Counted from the stretch's first letter, positions 43,332 through 52,533 are shown. The stretch is 64,000 nt of DNA from Litchfieldia alkalitelluris (GCF_002153425.1 NZ_KZ119600.1:3151920-3215919); one strand, 5' to 3'. Made by a program: numbers and translations. The notes: generated by a model from the letters alone, not told the origin.

Positions 43332-44870
43332 ATGGGGCTGTTCGATAAAGTGAGTCGTGCATTAAAGAATGAACGTGGTGTATCTTTCGTCTTAGTATTA
43401 GTACTTATAGTTGTAATGTCCGTATTAGCTGTTGGTGTGGTGGGGGTAACTGCAACAAATGTGAAGATGAGTACTGGGGAGAGGGATTATCAGTCGGTTT
43501 ATTATATTGCGGAAGCAGCTATGAATATGAAATTAGATGCAATCTCACAGTCTTTAGATGATAATTCACTCACAGAGGTTGAAAGTTTCATAGAATCAGA
43601 TACATTATATGATGATTTCTCCCCTAATATGGGAGAGTCTCCTTATGCTATTGTAAGTGGAGAAAAAATAGAGGGAGAATACATACTTACATCAACTGCG
43701 CATATAGGAAATCGTTCACGAACTGTCCAATCTTCATTTATCCTTGATGTTACAGAATCTGGAGGAGGTAACACACCTCCATTTGAATTACTTGATAATG
43801 TTGCAGTATTTTCCAACGGGAGTATTTCTTTGAGCGGTGGTGCAACAATCGATGGATATGTGGCAACAAATTCTACAAGTCCTCAATCTATAACTTTTGA
43901 ATCTTGGCCAAATGGAGGTGGGGCAAGAATAAACAATGGGAGTTTTATTTTAGGTCCTGGTGGAGATTTTAATGCAGTAGTTAAATTTCCAGATCACAAT
44001 TCAAATGATACGAATATGATCAATTATATAGCTAGTTTTAGGGGAGATTCTGATAACTTAATAGAACCAATGATATATACCATACCTGATTTTCCAGAAC
44101 CCCCTGAAGAATACTCTGTTATAGACTATCAACAAATTGAAAAAAACGAGAATGAAAAATATGATGTTATCTTAAATAACCGACTTAGAATTAATAATTA
44201 TATAGTAAGGGATACTAATTATGTACTAGAGTTAGATGAAAATCTTTTTTTCAAAGAAATCATATTAGGCGAAGATAACACCTTGAATATAAATGTTGGC
44301 AACGAAGAAAGAACATTAATTGTAGATCACTTAGATGCATCAACTGGACATATAAAGATCAACGGTACTGGTAAACTAAACATCTATGTAAAAGAGAAAA
44401 TTACTATGGGGTCTGGAAGCACCATTAATAATGACGGTGACACAAATCAATTGGCCATTTATTTTAAGGGATCGGGTAATCCAGACAGTCCAAGATCCTT
44501 CACCTTGGGAGGTGCTCAAGCCATAAGTGGCTCATTTTTCGGTGAAGATACAAACATAAATATTACGAGTGGCGGTGGCTTTACGGGTCATATCATCACA
44601 GGAGGAAAGAAAGTTGAACTAAGTGGTGGATCTAGTACAGATACAAGGTTATTTTACGCACCGAATGCAGATGTAAAAATATCAGAAGGTGGGGTATTTA
44701 TAGGTTCTGTCATTACCAAAACATTAACTATGGATGGTGGTGCGTCAGTAACCTATAACCCATTAGTAGATTATGATGGACTTCCATACTTTCCTGGTGA
44801 CGGTTCGGAAAATGGAGAAACTAATACTACTATCAAGTTACAAAAGACATCTACAATAAGAGAAAAATAA
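43332..44870 (+). CDS. PilX-like pilus protein with repetitive C-terminus, copy 1
   Basis: The N-terminus (ALKNERGVSFVLVLVLIVV) is prepilin-like but lacks Glu-5, as in PilX/GspK proteins. Residues 45-140 form a PilX-type stalk. Residues 155-512 are rich in Gly, Ser, Asn and Thr and contain turn-like repeats such as GHIKINGTGKLNIYVKEKI, TMGSGSTINNDGD and APNADVKISEGGVFIGSVI, suggesting a right-handed beta-helix or bactofilin-like fold. The ATG at 43332 follows AAGGTGA. A close paralog follows. The likely role is a pilus tip or adhesin-like component. Confidence 0.78.
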   Translation: MGLFDKVSRALKNERGVSFVLVLVLIVVMSVLAVGVVGVTATNVKMSTGERDYQSVYYIAEAAMNMKLDAISQSLDDNSLTEVESFIESDTLYDDFSPNMGESPYAIVSGEKIEGEYILTSTAHIGNRSRTVQSSFILDVTESGGGNTPPFELLDNVAVFSNGSISLSGGATIDGYVATNSTSPQSITFESWPNGGGARINNGSFILGPGGDFNAVVKFPDHNSNDTNMINYIASFRGDSDNLIEPMIYTIPDFPEPPEEYSVIDYQQIEKNENEKYDVILNNRLRINNYIVRDTNYVLELDENLFFKEIILGEDNTLNINVGNEERTLIVDHLDASTGHIKINGTGKLNIYVKEKITMGSGSTINNDGDTNQLAIYFKGSGNPDSPRSFTLGGAQAISGSFFGEDTNINITSGGGFTGHIITGGKKVELSGGSSTDTRLFYAPNADVKISEGGVFIGSVITKTLTMDGGASVTYNPLVDYDGLPYFPGDGSENGETNTTIKLQKTSTIREK

Positions 44871-44891
44871 GTTTAAGTTTTTCACAACTCA

Positions 44892-44945
44892 AACCTTTAA
44901 TTTCCTTTGTACCTATACTATAGGTCAAATGGAATTAAAGGTTTT
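44892..44945 (+). terminator. Terminator between the two PilX-like genes
   Basis: AAACCTTTAATTTCC pairs with GGAATTAAAGGTTTT, with an inner ACCTATACTATAGGT stem. A short T tract follows. Confidence 0.75.
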
Positions 44946-45085
44946 GTCATATTATTTAGGTTTAATTAGGAGTACAGTAACTCTATTATCGTGTCTACAA
45001 TAATTCTTTACTTACATAATTAGTTTTCATCATGACAAAATAATGTAGTACATCTTGAAAAATGATATAAGTTGGTGGATTATTC

Positions 45086-46540
45086 GTGTTAAACCGTAAC
45101 AATATAAAAAAGGTTCTAACAGATAATAATGGTTTTTCCTTTATCCTCGTCCTCATTGTGATTGTTGTAATGTCTATTTTAGCCGTTAGTCTTCTAGGAG
45201 TTACAAGCTCCAACATGAACTTAAGTGCTCGGGAACGGGAACATCAAGGAACATATTATATTGCAGAATCTGGTGCAACGATAAAACTAGAAGAAGTAAA
45301 ATCAATTGTCTTAGATGCATACAATTCTTCAGAAAACACCAATGAATTTTTTACTGAAATTGAAAATAATTTAAAACTAGGTACACCTGATCCATTAACT
45401 AACTATACATTCCAAGAGTCATTTGGCAAGACTCCCCACCTCAACGTAACGGTTGAAGAAGTGGAAAACCGCAATAATGACTCTGATATCAAAATCTATA
45501 AAATTGTATCTAAGGGTGGTATAGGGAATCGTGAAAGAACAGTGGAAGCATTATTTACTGCTTCCTGGCCTGGTGTAAGAGAGACTCCACCTCCTGTATA
45601 CATCCAGGATTATGTCGCAGCCCATGCTAGTGGGAACATTCATTTAGATGGTGGGGCAGAAATAATTGGCTCCGTCAGTACAAACGGACCAAGGGGTGCC
45701 GTCACAACAACTAGTGGCGCAGCAATCAGAGGAACCATATTTCCAGACTTAGAACGAAATTATGAACTACCAGATCGAGAAGTTTTTGATTTTCCAACTT
45801 TCCCTAGACCTCCGAACCATCGAATTGGTGATCATGATGTTGTACGGAATGGTAGTATAAGAATTACAAACTGGCAAGCCAGTGGATATGAATTTGATAT
45901 TACAGAGAACTTTTATATACCCGAGTTAATTATTGACAGCAACAGGAATTTGACCTTAAATGTAGGACACTCCGATAAAGAAATCGTGGTAGATCATCTC
46001 AATCTACCTAATGGTCATATAGAATTAAAAGGGTCCGGAAACCTAACCATTTACGTATCGGATCAAATTACAATGGGATCTGGAAGTAAAATCAATGAGA
46101 ACGGTGATATTAGTAAATTAAATATATATTTAAAAGGGTCAAATAATCCAAGTCACCCAAAAAACATTAATTTAAGTGGTTCACAGGAAATTTATGGTTC
46201 GATTTATGCAGAAGATGCCAATCTAAACTTTACAAGTGGCGCAGGTTTTCAAGGTCATATAGTCACTGGTGGTGAAAGTGTTTATTTGAGTGGAGGTTTC
46301 AAAGGAACTTCCGATAGCCTCCTGTTTTATGCTCCCAATGCTAGGGTCACCATCGCTGGAGGAGCTGAATTATTTGGTTCGATCATAGGACAGACGATTA
46401 ATATGACTGGTGGGACGAGAATTACTTATTCTCCTCAAAGTCTTGAAAGTTTACCATTTTTCCCAAATTATGAACAAGAGGAAATAGAGCCCCCTACCCT
46501 TAATGAGTTACTACAAGTCGGTACGATAAAGGAGAGATAA
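45086..46540 (+). CDS. PilX-like pilus protein with repetitive C-terminus, copy 2
   Basis: This 484-residue paralog has VLTDNNGFSFILVLIVIVVM at the N-terminus, again without Glu-5. Its C-terminal half matches copy 1 motif by motif: GHIELKGSGNLTIYVSDQI, TMGSGSKINENGD, GFQGHIVTGGESVYLSGG and APNARVTIAGGAELFGSII. The first 140 residues diverge more. It starts at GTG after GTTGGTGGATTATTC. A terminator lies between the copies, so expression may be independent. Such large passenger domains on pilus cores are unusual. Confidence 0.78.
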   Translation: MLNRNNIKKVLTDNNGFSFILVLIVIVVMSILAVSLLGVTSSNMNLSAREREHQGTYYIAESGATIKLEEVKSIVLDAYNSSENTNEFFTEIENNLKLGTPDPLTNYTFQESFGKTPHLNVTVEEVENRNNDSDIKIYKIVSKGGIGNRERTVEALFTASWPGVRETPPPVYIQDYVAAHASGNIHLDGGAEIIGSVSTNGPRGAVTTTSGAAIRGTIFPDLERNYELPDREVFDFPTFPRPPNHRIGDHDVVRNGSIRITNWQASGYEFDITENFYIPELIIDSNRNLTLNVGHSDKEIVVDHLNLPNGHIELKGSGNLTIYVSDQITMGSGSKINENGDISKLNIYLKGSNNPSHPKNINLSGSQEIYGSIYAEDANLNFTSGAGFQGHIVTGGESVYLSGGFKGTSDSLLFYAPNARVTIAGGAELFGSIIGQTINMTGGTRITYSPQSLESLPFFPNYEQEEIEPPTLNELLQVGTIKER

Positions 46541-46574
46541 GGAGCCGCCAAAGATTTTTTGACGGCTCCTCTTA
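46541..46574. terminator. Bidirectional terminator between the PilX-like gene and the cyclase gene
   Basis: GGAGCCGCC-AAAGATTTTTT-GACGGCTCC is a 9-bp stem with one mismatch, followed by TCTTAT on the plus strand. It separates two convergent genes. Confidence 0.78.
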
Positions 46575-46582
46575 TATTTGTA

Positions 46583-48277
46583 TCAAAAATGCGACACACG
46601 ATTTCTACCTTTTTGTTTTGCACCTGTATACATGGCTCTGTCTGCATTCCTTAGTACTGACATGGCTGTTTCTGTTGGCTCTGTTTTATCTGCAACACCA
46701 ATACTTGCAGTTACGCGGACCGATCGCCTTTCTCCGTTCCGCAAATCATCAGTCACAGTAAAGATCTGGCTCTCAATTGAAACCCTTAAAGCTTCTGCCA
46801 TTTCTTCAGCAAAGGAGGCTTCCTCCCCTTCAAGTAGGACGACAAATTCTTCTCCCCCATATCTAGCAACAACACCACTTTCGCCAATGGTATTAAATAT
46901 GACTTGAGCAACCTGCTTTAACACTTCATTTCCACTATGATGACCATATGTATCATTTATCTTCTTAAAGTGATCTAAGTCTAATAATATAATTGCAAAT
47001 TGTTCATCAGCCTTTGGATCTTCGTACTTTTCAATGAGTAATGATTCGAAATATCTAAAGTTATATAAATTGGTTAAAGCACATTGTTCACTTTCCTGCT
47101 TTTTCAACTCATAATTCCTAGCATTTTCAATGGCTACAGCCAAATAGTTAGACATAATTTCAAGGAGCATCATATGACTTTTTTCAAAAGCGCTCGTCCT
47201 TGAAGCAGTCATTGTGATCACACCTATTACTTGATGACTATGCATCACTGGAACAGAGATAATGGAGCGCGTAACCCCACTTAGTCCAGAATCACCATGT
47301 ATCTTAGAAACCCACTGCTTTCTTTTTGAAAAATAAAGTGATTTCCCTTTTTCAAAAACACTTCGGCTAATCTCATCTGGTCTTTGCGTCTCTTCTATGA
47401 CACCACTATCACTGAAACCCTTAATAATCCCCAACTTCCCACTCTTGTTTTCATAAATAAAGATGTTATTCATCGGGAAGATATTTCTAACCGTTTCTAC
47501 AAAAAGGTCGAGTATCTTGTCTTCAGGAATGTTTTCATTGACTTGATATCCGAAATCACTAACCTTTTTCAATAGCATCTTTGTTGTCTCGCTTTGATTA
47601 TATAAGCGTAAGATAAGACTTAAGCTAAACAAAGGCACTCCTATTAAAAATATTGCAACGACTCCTATCTCTTGATATAGAAGCACGAGGGTGATCCCAA
47701 CAGGAATAATCAAGACAGCGGATACAGCTTCCCAAGCTAATGCATCACTAAAAAACTTGATATGCTTTTGACCAGCTAGGTATTTCTTTATGAGATGTAC
47801 AAACCAGTTATTACAGAAGAAATAAACAACAGCATAGACGATTACCGGTACTACAATGGCTTGTATGGAAAGCTCTGATAAATCTCCAGTTGTCCCTCCA
47901 GCTAGGTAAAAGCTACTTGCTGCAATAATAGATACACTCATAAAAATTAAAGAGTTTAGAGGAATACGATATAGTTCCTGTTTTGACAGCCGTAAGCTTA
48001 AGAGCGAGGTCATGATTGCCATTTGCATCATTAGCATTTCAATTAATAAGCCAAATTGTAAGAAGACAGCTAATGAAATCCCCTGTAAAGGTACTATGTT
48101 AGTATACCGTAGTCTGATTGGAAATAGGGAGGCGATCAGTATTAAGCATAGAAATGATAGCAAGGCCAACCATTGTTCTACAATCATTGAGGTAGTTGCT
48201 TGTACAAAAATAAACATGAAAATGGTAAAAAAGAAAATCCAAAGAATAGTCGACCCAATTTTGATTGACTTCGACAT
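46583..48277 (-). CDS. Membrane GAF-GGDEF diguanylate cyclase
   Basis: The 564-residue protein has seven or so membrane spans (residues 10-225), a GAF domain (about 255-385) and a GGDEF domain (about 395-560) with an intact active-site motif GGEEF at 474-478 in ARYGGEEFVVLL. No RxxD inhibitory site is seen. It should make c-di-GMP in response to a membrane or small-molecule signal. It is convergent with the PilX-like gene and is the nearest signalling gene to the pilus locus. GGGGGTGTTGCTAGT precedes the ATG. Confidence 0.88.
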   Translation of the reverse strand: MSKSIKIGSTILWIFFFTIFMFIFVQATTSMIVEQWLALLSFLCLILIASLFPIRLRYTNIVPLQGISLAVFLQFGLLIEMLMMQMAIMTSLLSLRLSKQELYRIPLNSLIFMSVSIIAASSFYLAGGTTGDLSELSIQAIVVPVIVYAVVYFFCNNWFVHLIKKYLAGQKHIKFFSDALAWEAVSAVLIIPVGITLVLLYQEIGVVAIFLIGVPLFSLSLILRLYNQSETTKMLLKKVSDFGYQVNENIPEDKILDLFVETVRNIFPMNNIFIYENKSGKLGIIKGFSDSGVIEETQRPDEISRSVFEKGKSLYFSKRKQWVSKIHGDSGLSGVTRSIISVPVMHSHQVIGVITMTASRTSAFEKSHMMLLEIMSNYLAVAIENARNYELKKQESEQCALTNLYNFRYFESLLIEKYEDPKADEQFAIILLDLDHFKKINDTYGHHSGNEVLKQVAQVIFNTIGESGVVARYGGEEFVVLLEGEEASFAEEMAEALRVSIESQIFTVTDDLRNGERRSVRVTASIGVADKTEPTETAMSVLRNADRAMYTGAKQKGRNRVSHF

Positions 48278-48624
48278 ACTAGCAACACCCCCATTTCAGA
48301 AAAGATCTATTATTTTTAATAAGTTAAAAAAATACGCCCGATTTGAATATTCCGACTTTTTTCTATGTGTGAATTTTACGAACTTTCAATTTAAAATGAA
48401 CGGATATATTTTAGCACACTAGTAGAGAAAAAATGAAGCACTTCTTCATAAATTTATATGTAGTCCTTTATACTTATATCATTCTATTTAGTGAACAATT
48501 AAACAAATGCACGTTAATTAAGGTGTACTTTTTATTATTCCTTAAAATACATACGCTACTATATTCTATAATAGTAGCGTAAAACCCTTCTTATTTCCAC
48601 TTTTTTTAGTAAAATATTCCACAA
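48278..48624. other. Gene-free interval between the cyclase gene and folC
   Basis: These 347 bp are AT-rich. A hairpin at 48549-48582 (TACGCTACTAT ... ATAGTAGCGTA) probably terminates folC transcription. The cyclase promoter should lie near 48300-48420. Confidence 0.55.
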
Positions 48625-49908
48625 TTATTTTTTGACAGAATTCTTTATAAATCCAATAAATTCGTGAGAACCTGTTACAAGTATGGTTTCATTAAGTGAA
48701 ACATCTGCTTTTTCCTGAATCCATTGTACTGGGTCTTTTATCTCATTATCGGCCGTAACTTCCATTGACTCGTAACCATTTAATGGAAATGCGCGTGGTG
48801 AGGGGAAGGTAGTAACATTTATATTTTTCACAATACGAGAGCCTCGAAGCAGTTCTAGCATGGAGGCTATGTCCTTATCCTTCATCGCTGCAAAAAGCAC
48901 GTGTACGTCTTGCCCCTCATTCCTTTCCTCCATTGTCTCTAGTAATATTTTGATGGAATCAGGATTATGTGCTGTATCAAATATAATACCTTTTTGCATT
49001 TCTTCAAATCTTCCTGGGAGTGATGCCTTTTGAGCGCCGCGAGTAACTTCATCATCGTCCACCATCACAGCCAAATATTGTTTTAAATAATCTAATGTCA
49101 TAATGGCTAATGCTGCGTTTTCTCCTTGATGTTTACCAACCATTCCTAATTGAATATTATCTAGTTTTCTATAAAGTGCTTCATAGGAAAGGAACTGTTG
49201 ATGATCTTTAGTTGTTGTTGAATAGGTGCATTTATCCCCTAATAAATAGAAACTAGATTTTAATTTATTCGCTTCCCCTTTAATCACTTCAAGGGCTTCT
49301 CCCTTGGCTGCTGTCATGACAGGAACTCCTGGCTTAATAATCCCTGCTTTTTCCATCGCTATTTCTGTTATTGATTCACCTAAAAACGCTTGATGATCCA
49401 TGCCAACATTAGTAATGATGGATACCAATGGTCTTATCACATTTGTGGCGTCTTGTCGCCCACCCATACCCGTTTCAATGATTGCGAGATCCACTGGTTT
49501 CTTAAACGAAAAATAATAGAGCGCAACTGCCGTCATTACTTCAAATTCACTAATCATTTCCCCAAGCTCTTCTTCCACTTCTGTGATTCTTGGTTGAATT
49601 TCTGCAAGTACTTCAGCAAAATCCTCTTGAGGCATTGGATTCCCATTTATACTTATCTGCTCTTGGATCTCACCAAATACTGGAGACATGTATGTACCAA
49701 CAAAAAATTTAGTTTCTTCTAGCATGGAACGTAGATAGGTAACGGTGGAACCTTTTCCATTTGTTCCTGCCACGTGGATGGTTTTCACCCTTCTTTCTGG
49801 ATGATTCAGTGCTTCCATGAGTTGCTCCATCCGTACTAAATCATAGCGGATCCCCGCTTTCTTCTTGGAGTTAATATATTGGATAGCATCTTCGTATGTT
49901 TTAATCAT
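48625..49908 (-). CDS. folC: Folylpolyglutamate synthase / dihydrofolate synthase
   Basis: The 427-residue Mur-ligase-type enzyme has the P-loop HVAGTNGKGSTVTYLRSML, the folate motif PVDLAIIETGMGGRQDATNV and the late motif FDTAHNPDSIK. It adds glutamate to folates in the cytosol. I start at ATG 49908, after GTGGGGTGCTATCG. In B. subtilis folC follows valS directly; here about 12 kb separates them. Confidence 0.94.
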   Translation of the reverse strand: MIKTYEDAIQYINSKKKAGIRYDLVRMEQLMEALNHPERRVKTIHVAGTNGKGSTVTYLRSMLEETKFFVGTYMSPVFGEIQEQISINGNPMPQEDFAEVLAEIQPRITEVEEELGEMISEFEVMTAVALYYFSFKKPVDLAIIETGMGGRQDATNVIRPLVSIITNVGMDHQAFLGESITEIAMEKAGIIKPGVPVMTAAKGEALEVIKGEANKLKSSFYLLGDKCTYSTTTKDHQQFLSYEALYRKLDNIQLGMVGKHQGENAALAIMTLDYLKQYLAVMVDDDEVTRGAQKASLPGRFEEMQKGIIFDTAHNPDSIKILLETMEERNEGQDVHVLFAAMKDKDIASMLELLRGSRIVKNINVTTFPSPRAFPLNGYESMEVTADNEIKDPVQWIQEKADVSLNETILVTGSHEFIGFIKNSVKK

Positions 49909-49955
49909 CGATAGCACCCCACTGCATTGATTTTTAATATAAATCATGGCATGAT

Positions 49956-50035
49956 CAAAGGGGCTTGTCCCTTTGTCACAAATTTGTGCGGGACCTGGTC
50001 CCGCACAAAAAATTCGGGGACCAGGTCCCTGAATT
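49956..50035. repeat. Three tandem palindromes with the GGGACC core
   Basis: CAAAGGGGCTTGTCCCTTTG (49956-49975), GTGCGGGACC-T-GGTCCCGCAC (49986-50006) and AATTCGGGGACC-A-GGTCCCTGAATT (50011-50035) stand side by side. The middle one is identical to 18397-18417. They lie between the divergent folC and ATP-grasp genes. Confidence 0.85.
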
Positions 50036-50084
50036 TTACTTTATCATATTTTCTTCGGTTTCAGAAAGGAGTTGCCTATTACAC

Positions 50085-50981
50085 ATGGCAAACTTGTATG
50101 GTTGGATTGTTTATAACGGAAATTTAATCACTGATAAATTTATCGATTATGTCTCCTGGTTTCAACAAGCAGCACAGAAACAAAATATTACGGTAGACGC
50201 TATTCCTAATAATAGATTACTAGTCACGACAACAAGTAAGGGGCCTGCTATTACTGGTTTCGGAAACAAGAAGCCAGATTTTGTCCATTTCGCCGATAAA
50301 GATCTTCACTTGGCTAGACAATTAGAAGCACTAAATATCCCCGTTTTTAATAATTCGCGGGCAATCGAGCTCTGCGATAACAAAGCTTATATGTACCAAC
50401 GGTTATCAGAAAAAGGTGTCCCTATTCCTGAAACAATTATTGCACCGAAAATATACAACGGTTTACCTCTCCAAGATCAGTCTCACATTGATCTTGTTAT
50501 AGAGGAATTAGGTTTTCCACTTATCATCAAGGAAGCTTACGGTTCCTTCGGTAAGCAAGTATATTGGGTTGAGAACCAAGAAGAACTAACAAAACGAGTA
50601 ACTCAATTAACTGGTACAGAGTTTGTATTCCAAAAGCCTGTCCACTCTAGCCTAGGAAAGGACACTCGATTAAATTTAGTTGGTAATCAAGTTGTAACAT
50701 CCATGATGCGTACATCTGACAGTGATTTCCGGGCAAACGTTACTGCTGGGGGCAAAACAATGCCATATACTCCTACTGCAGAAGAAATAGACCTCGCAAT
50801 TAAGAGTGCTAAAGCAGTTGATTGTGATTTTGCAGGAGTTGACCTTCTTTTTGGCGAAGATGGGCCAATACTTTGTGAAGTCAATTCAAACCCCCACCTC
50901 CGAAGTATTTTTGAATGTACAGGTGTTGATGTGGCAGATGAAATGATTCATTATATTCGAAAAGCAGTACAAGAAAACTAA
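50085..50981 (+). CDS. RimK-like ATP-grasp ligase, copy 1
   Basis: The 298-residue protein has the ATP-grasp layout: an N-terminal domain with DFVHFADKDLHLARQLEALN and FNNSRAIELCDNKAYMYQRL, the glycine-rich lid region KEAYGSFGKQVYWVENQEEL, and the metal site DFAGVDLLFGEDGPILCEVN with the NSNPHLRS ending. These are RimK/LysX features, so it should ligate an amino acid, often glutamate, to an unknown carboxylate acceptor. AAAGGAG lies 13 nt before ATG 50085, wider than ideal. A second ATP-grasp gene follows at 14 bp. Confidence 0.85.
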   Translation: MANLYGWIVYNGNLITDKFIDYVSWFQQAAQKQNITVDAIPNNRLLVTTTSKGPAITGFGNKKPDFVHFADKDLHLARQLEALNIPVFNNSRAIELCDNKAYMYQRLSEKGVPIPETIIAPKIYNGLPLQDQSHIDLVIEELGFPLIIKEAYGSFGKQVYWVENQEELTKRVTQLTGTEFVFQKPVHSSLGKDTRLNLVGNQVVTSMMRTSDSDFRANVTAGGKTMPYTPTAEEIDLAIKSAKAVDCDFAGVDLLFGEDGPILCEVNSNPHLRSIFECTGVDVADEMIHYIRKAVQEN

Positions 50982-50995
50982 AGTGGGGCTAGACG

Positions 50996-51874
50996 ATGAC
51001 ACTAAAAACAAGAACTCATGGATTACTTATATATCAAGAAGCTGATATCGCTCGCAACCAACGATTTATTACCTTACTTTTTGAGTCGGCAGAGAACTGG
51101 GGTCTTCAGTTAACTCTCACTACAATTGAAGAGCTTACACTTCAGTTAGCTAACAGCGAGCCATCTGCTCCTATTCGCACAGCTAATTTGCCACCAGCTT
51201 CGTTTATAATCAATCGATCCGTATCACCGTGGCTTAATGAAATCGCGGAATTACAAGGGATATGTGTATTTAACACCTCCTTTGTTTCAAGAATTGCCAA
51301 TGATAAGCGTTTAACTCACACTTTTTTTTACAACAAAGATATTCCAATGCTTGAAACAGCTGCTGTCAGAAAAAACTCATTGAGCAATGAACAGCCATTT
51401 CCCTATCCATATATCGTAAAAGACCCTTATGGAAGAGGTGGTACTGGAATTAACCTTATTCGCTCCAAGGAAGAATTAGAGAACGTCCTCCCGAAACTTA
51501 CTAAGGAGCTTTTAGTGCAGCCTGTAAGTGGCATGCCTGGGAAAGATCTTCGAGTTTACATTGTAGGAAATAAAATTGTGGGTTCTGTATTACGCCAATC
51601 CACCTCTGAAGATATACGGGCGAACATCTCCACAGGTGGCGCGTCATCTTTGTATCATTTAAGTGCGAGTGAAAGATCCCTTGTGGAAAAAATGATAAGT
51701 GGTTTGCAACTGGATTTTGTTGGAATTGATTTCCTGTTTGATGAGGAGGGTGAACTTCTCTTTAATGAAATGGAAGATGCAGTTGGCTGTAGGAGTTTAT
51801 ACATGAACAGCGACATTAATATTGCAGACAATTTTATGAAACATATTTCGGCGACACTCAAGACGAAGGGGTAA
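50996..51874 (+). CDS. RimK-like ATP-grasp ligase, copy 2
   Basis: The 292-residue paralog has FNTSFVSRIANDKRLTHTFF, the lid KDPYGRGGTGINLIRSKEEL, and FVGIDFLFDEEGELLFNEME. The metal-site end reads NEMEDAVGCRSLY where copy 1 has the usual NSNPH, so its second metal or substrate site differs. Together the two genes could add residues in turn or form a heteromer. No obvious precursor peptide gene is adjacent. AAGTGGGGCTAGACG precedes the ATG. Confidence 0.82.
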   Translation: MTLKTRTHGLLIYQEADIARNQRFITLLFESAENWGLQLTLTTIEELTLQLANSEPSAPIRTANLPPASFIINRSVSPWLNEIAELQGICVFNTSFVSRIANDKRLTHTFFYNKDIPMLETAAVRKNSLSNEQPFPYPYIVKDPYGRGGTGINLIRSKEELENVLPKLTKELLVQPVSGMPGKDLRVYIVGNKIVGSVLRQSTSEDIRANISTGGASSLYHLSASERSLVEKMISGLQLDFVGIDFLFDEEGELLFNEMEDAVGCRSLYMNSDINIADNFMKHISATLKTKG

Positions 51875-52090
51875 CCCCTTCGTTTTAAATTTTCAAACAA
51901 TCTGTAGCTATTTAAGTAGAATAATTTACACATTTTCTAATTATATATTTCAATATAAGCGTAAAAGCTAGAGCTTCAGCTTGAGTCTCAGCCCCAACTT
52001 CAGCAACAACCACATTAAAAAAATTATCAACCTAATTGAGTAATTCTTCAACACCATAGAGCAAAGCTTCATAAAAAGGAGGTTTGCCCC

Positions 52091-52432
52091 ATTAATCAAT
52101 TATTCAAATGGCTTAGCTTCGTTTTCATTTGGACCGTTGTTTTCGTCTTTTTGTTCTTCTTTCAACCGTTTCCCCGTGTACCTGACATGACCTTTTCTTA
52201 TATTTGGGCTTTTGTTTTCTTGATTGGCTCTATCGATATTTTCTATTCCCATGTAAAAACAACTCCGCGCTTCATTTTTCGCGCCATGTTAGTGGGCTTA
52301 CTGCTTGGAGGGTATATTACCTCTGTTAAAGTCATAGCAATAGACTTTCCTTTTTTAAGAGATACAATATTTGCCCTTTTTCCACTCATTTTATATAAAG
52401 ATATAATTTTGCTTGAGGAAGAAGACGAGTAA
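52091..52432 (+). CDS. Small membrane protein with probable AUU start
   Basis: From ATT at 52091 the product would be 113-114 residues, starting INQLFKWLSFVFIWTVVFVF and containing four hydrophobic segments and an acidic tail (LLEEEDE). AAGGAGG lies exactly 8 nt before this ATT, while no ATG, GTG or TTG occurs in frame until TTG at 52151, which has no ribosome site and would cut the first span. Function unknown. It follows the ATP-grasp pair by 216 bp. Confidence 0.6.
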   Translation: MNQLFKWLSFVFIWTVVFVFLFFFQPFPRVPDMTFSYIWAFVFLIGSIDIFYSHVKTTPRFIFRAMLVGLLLGGYITSVKVIAIDFPFLRDTIFALFPLILYKDIILLEEEDE

Positions 52433-52484
52433 GGCGATCCTGTTCCATTCTGATTATTGCTTGTGTATGGTTTGCTAACCTAAA

Positions 52485-52533
52485 AAGGGCGTGAAGCCAA
52501 AAGTAAAACAAAAATACTCTTGGTTCACACGCC
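52485..52533. terminator. Terminator between the AUU-start gene and liaR
   Basis: AGGGCGTG-AAGCCAA pairs with TTGG-TTCACACGCCCT around an A-rich loop. It lies between convergent genes. Confidence 0.7.
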
